Of a stretch of DNA of 5,462 nucleotides, positions 4,501 to 5,462 are shown piece after piece; positions within the stretch are counted from its first letter, which is position 1; every line of letters begins with the position of its first letter. The notes beneath the pieces were generated by a model. It saw only the letters and a program-made list of their open reading frames with translations. It had not been told where the DNA came from and ran no database searches. Both the position numbers and the translations under genes were made by a program. The stretch spans positions 1-5,462 of the forward strand of contig CAMWVF010000101.1 in NCBI GenBank assembly GCA_947177545.1, given 5' to 3'. This DNA is from an uncultured Clostridia bacterium. GTDB taxonomy: Bacteria > Bacillota > Clostridia > Oscillospirales > Ruminococcaceae.

Positions 4501-5462
4501 AGAAGCCGATGATATTTTATTTGACCTTGATAAATACTGGCAGGAAAAGTCCGATTTCAGCAATGCTTTTAAATATCAAGCGGAAGAAAATCTTTACATA
4601 GTTCCTACTGAAAATCTTTCTCCTATCGCCGTTACGGAGGGCGGCATAAGACATTATGATACTTTGTCGGCAGTTACTCGGATAAAGCTGAAAGGCTGCG
4701 ACTGGCTTGATACCTTTGACGCGGCTGTTGAAATGAATCGCAGAGGAATTAACTTTGATGATGTGGAAATGCTCAGAGCTACCCTTTCCTTTGAAGGCGG
4801 AAATTATTTTCAAAAGGATATTACTCCCGAACAGTTTGCAGCTTACAGAAAGAAAATCGAAGATGACCCGCAGAAATATGAAGATATCATTTATGATTAC
4901 AAAAAATTTAAAGCTGAAAAGGAAAAAGGTCTTGCACAGGCACAGGAAGCTTTGGAAGATAATCTTGCCGAAGTGCTTAGCCATTCTGTAGCTCACGATG
5001 AACTGGAAGATATGTCAGAGAAAATTTTTACGGACAATATTGAGAAGAAAATTGAAATTGCAAAGTATTATATGAACGGCGGTTTTATGTATGACAGAAA
5101 TGTTGGTATCGACATAAAAACATCTGATAATGACGTGTGTTTTTCTCTTGAAAACAGTTTTGAAATTACATATTCTTGGTCGGAAATTGCCGCCGCATAT
5201 GAACAGGCAGCGATTAACGAAATGGAATGGTACTATACAAGCGGACACGTCTTGGAGGTATATAATGAAACGCTTGAAAAAGATACTGCTATTGGCGGCG
5301 ATCTTGACGTACAGCTTGACAGAGCCGTTTTTACCGATTGGGTATCCGATATAATTGCAAGACAAAACAGCGTTAAAACGGCTTATGAAGCAAATGACAA
5401 GGCTTTGTTCGAGGGTACGGTACGCAGAGAAGTTGATAATTATTTCTATATGCATGTCTCTT
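1502..5462 (+). CDS. Large acidic multi-domain protein of mobile-element 'polyvalent protein' type (3' end outside window)
   Basis: One frame is open from the ATG at 1502 to the right edge, at least 1320 residues with no stop. It is rich in Asp and Glu with no clear signal peptide or membrane segment, so it is probably cytoplasmic. Visible parts: a tandem duplicated domain at about 5-70 and 86-152 (each starting IIGN.EY and containing SGR); a charged helix at about 218-240; two related domains at about 401-460 and 827-886 (each with GTW.V, E.I.G..LF and NGF); a small beta-type segment at about 645-698 (GTRIVYNDINWEVAHI); a helical stretch at 712-755; a segment at about 1045-1120 (IRHYDTLSAV, GCDWLDTFDAAVEMNRRGIN); and a coiled coil at about 1125-1165. 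The GTWYV-type domain resembles domains catalogued as 'large polyvalent protein-associated' (possibly LPD28-like, recalled and not checked). Such proteins occur in conjugative elements and phages of gut Clostridia and often carry many modules with mixed or unknown roles. I see no helicase Walker motif, nuclease or relaxase motif in this part; an enzymatic domain may lie beyond the window. Two copies of the CCCCAGTGGGG palindrome are embedded in frame. Function unknown. Confidence 0.93.
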   Translation, partial: MLNQIIGNTEYNSIKEKAYINGKQENIMQLAAELDKAGINYSGRVSDYRSAITVEAADRAKTLEIMKGVLNAAKEKTPAENVEKNIIGNAEYRYISNKRYIRGETEAMLRTADRLTAENISFSGRINGDTVTLTVSGDETQELVKKYFAEEKNRIENVQSAYFLALSSDTFEDGYYFSEVNTATGEEIAPYRSSFGDISMFVSVDSAVRYAEGAGVMLSNTDEQLNEWRRIEAEAEAEKDRQLNLSRSREIIKLLPMTEKDEYEEHFVFRDNAIDWIYFNPDGANGEGQFVQTSLYADDLIAAYNARSDTDNYNRLGQSAFIETIQNGRQTVINADTEEFERLADIFIKSRSNENVIVSAPLVSGNKYDRNFERIINLLENHFEDVRKYKENHITEASENISVEGHIGTWYVIAAEEIEGKKLFLLEHEKYGDEAANIIIDENKNLIMADVWNGFDDYRYSLEYDDEKQFVSRDFAVELWENGFTLFMNDRNSVLPKESDDTNIFELFTEEKNNTFYAFNKDIVQQRLLDDTVTLLDNFNSAAQYEVLGTDKEIDTVEDYAKDMYNDGECAYEWRDGLSEWQNISASILSGNTEYLYAWLNDLPLELPHLEENRDVSITEALKYLDNYEKQYMNKLLSADELKKGTRIVYNDINWEVAHINNYVLALKNLDSDKQMSSLIVEDWQNTVTRNKVKFIEDNSPVGKNVPDENLSLSEQLYELAKRELADYENSLDTAEKAKAAAYELSVKRDILSYIEYDLAEDITDPDVDTACRRLISTGYPLDSFYQDWLKNEYDNRMEAIRMTAADTFRKEIPQDYKLEADTKDYVIDGQEGTWSVVNHTEINGRQLFELESDNYGYTPEVGHIIADVDGSVLAENVHNGFENFYTDEKSPVGNTDKNFEFTVVTFEDGSVYVEAGKIDDNNITSTAAYAEMLKDNFDPNAIEDLDDNIKVEYAVYHTGNGEAVMPTSEELAEIRNNLDNFIGEKEPVFSEESYLHPWEEADDILFDLDKYWQEKSDFSNAFKYQAEENLYIVPTENLSPIAVTEGGIRHYDTLSAVTRIKLKGCDWLDTFDAAVEMNRRGINFDDVEMLRATLSFEGGNYFQKDITPEQFAAYRKKIEDDPQKYEDIIYDYKKFKAEKEKGLAQAQEALEDNLAEVLSHSVAHDELEDMSEKIFTDNIEKKIEIAKYYMNGGFMYDRNVGIDIKTSDNDVCFSLENSFEITYSWSEIAAAYEQAAINEMEWYYTSGHVLEVYNETLEKDTAIGGDLDVQLDRAVFTDWVSDIIARQNSVKTAYEANDKALFEGTVRREVDNYFYMHVS
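1514..1957 (+). repeat. Tandem duplicated ~65-residue domain within the large protein
   Basis: Residues 5-54 and 86-135 align without gaps at an offset of 81 residues, with 20 identities in 50. These include IIGN, EY, the spaced K.YI.G pattern, SGR (42-44 and 123-125) and TV. The copies continue more weakly to about 70 and 152. The divergence shows an old duplication or a common domain used twice. The DNA is not recognisably repeated. Confidence 0.8.
2702..2881 (+). other. First copy of the GTWYV/NGF domain (residues about 401-460)
   Basis: Key positions are G408 T409 W410 Y411 V412, I418 E419 G420, L423 F424, L426 E427, Y431 G432, D441, V451 and N453 G454 F455. The same pattern recurs at 827-886. 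The alternating hydrophobic residues suggest a small beta-rich fold. It resembles a domain seen repeatedly in large polyvalent proteins of Clostridia elements; I cannot assign a function. Confidence 0.65.
3597..3613. repeat. In-gene palindrome copy, read as NSPVGK
   Basis: TTCCCCAGTGGGGAA (3598-3612) is a perfect 7-bp-arm palindrome with a single central base. It is in reverse orientation to the two intergenic copies. In the frame of the large gene it reads Asn699-Ser-Pro-Val-Gly-Lys704. It falls between a beta-type segment ending KFIED and a helical stretch starting near residue 712, so probably in a linker. Confidence 0.88.
3980..4159 (+). other. Second copy of the GTW.V/NGF domain (residues about 827-886)
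   Basis: Matches the first copy (401-460) at G833 T834 W835 V837, E842 I843 G845, L848 F849, L851 E852, Y856 G857, D868, V878 and N880 G881 F882, with a two-residue insertion after Y856-G857. The palindrome-encoded SPVG follows directly after this domain, at residues 891-894. Confidence 0.65.
4172..4186. repeat. In-gene palindrome copy, read as SPVGN
   Basis: TCCCCAGTGGGGA (4172-4184) is a perfect 13-bp palindrome, followed by AT as in the intergenic copies; the left arm has one mismatch (G4171). It is in the same orientation and reading frame as the copy at 3597, giving Ser891-Pro-Val-Gly-Asn895. It sits just after the second GTW.V/NGF domain. Confidence 0.87.

Overview
The window looks like part of an integrated conjugative or similar mobile element from a gut-type Clostridia bacterium (Bacillota, possibly Oscillospiraceae or Lachnospiraceae). 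The grounds are moderate GC with AT-rich gaps, strong AGGAGG-type ribosome binding sites, an element-type single-stranded DNA-binding protein, and a very large acidic multi-domain protein of the 'large polyvalent protein' kind common in such elements. The taxonomic call is an inference from style. No tRNA, rRNA, CRISPR array, transposase or integrase is visible.

Layout: (1) 1-243, the 3' end of a lysine/glutamate/alanine-rich coiled-coil protein on the + strand. (2) 256-693, ssb, whose Shine-Dalgarno overlaps the preceding stop codon. (3) 694-750, a short gap between convergent genes carrying a compound CCCCAGTG palindrome. (4) 751-1394, a minus-strand HigBA-like toxin-antitoxin operon, toxin first, with a 4-bp ATGA overlap and a near-consensus promoter (about 1425-1453) whose spacer and -10 box form an inverted-repeat operator. 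(5) 1461-1477, another copy of the palindrome. (6) 1502 to the right edge, one open reading frame of at least 1320 codons that runs out of the window. It contains two separate internally duplicated domains.

The most striking feature is a dispersed palindrome, ATTCCCCACTGGGGAAT or its reverse complement. There are two perfect 17-bp intergenic copies, one half-copy beside the first, and two copies inside the large gene. Both in-gene copies are read in the same frame as Ser-Pro-Val-Gly and appear to sit in linkers between domains. The two perfect copies, with about 10 more matching bases after each (26 of 27 overall), are direct repeats that bracket the toxin-antitoxin operon. Recombination between them would remove the operon and leave ssb followed directly by the large gene. 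This suggests that the toxin-antitoxin module is a cassette inserted, in opposite orientation, into a + strand operon.

Functionally, the + strand genes look like accessory functions for single-stranded DNA handling and transfer or establishment of the element. The toxin-antitoxin pair probably stabilises the element in its host. The function of the large protein cannot be read from the sequence alone.
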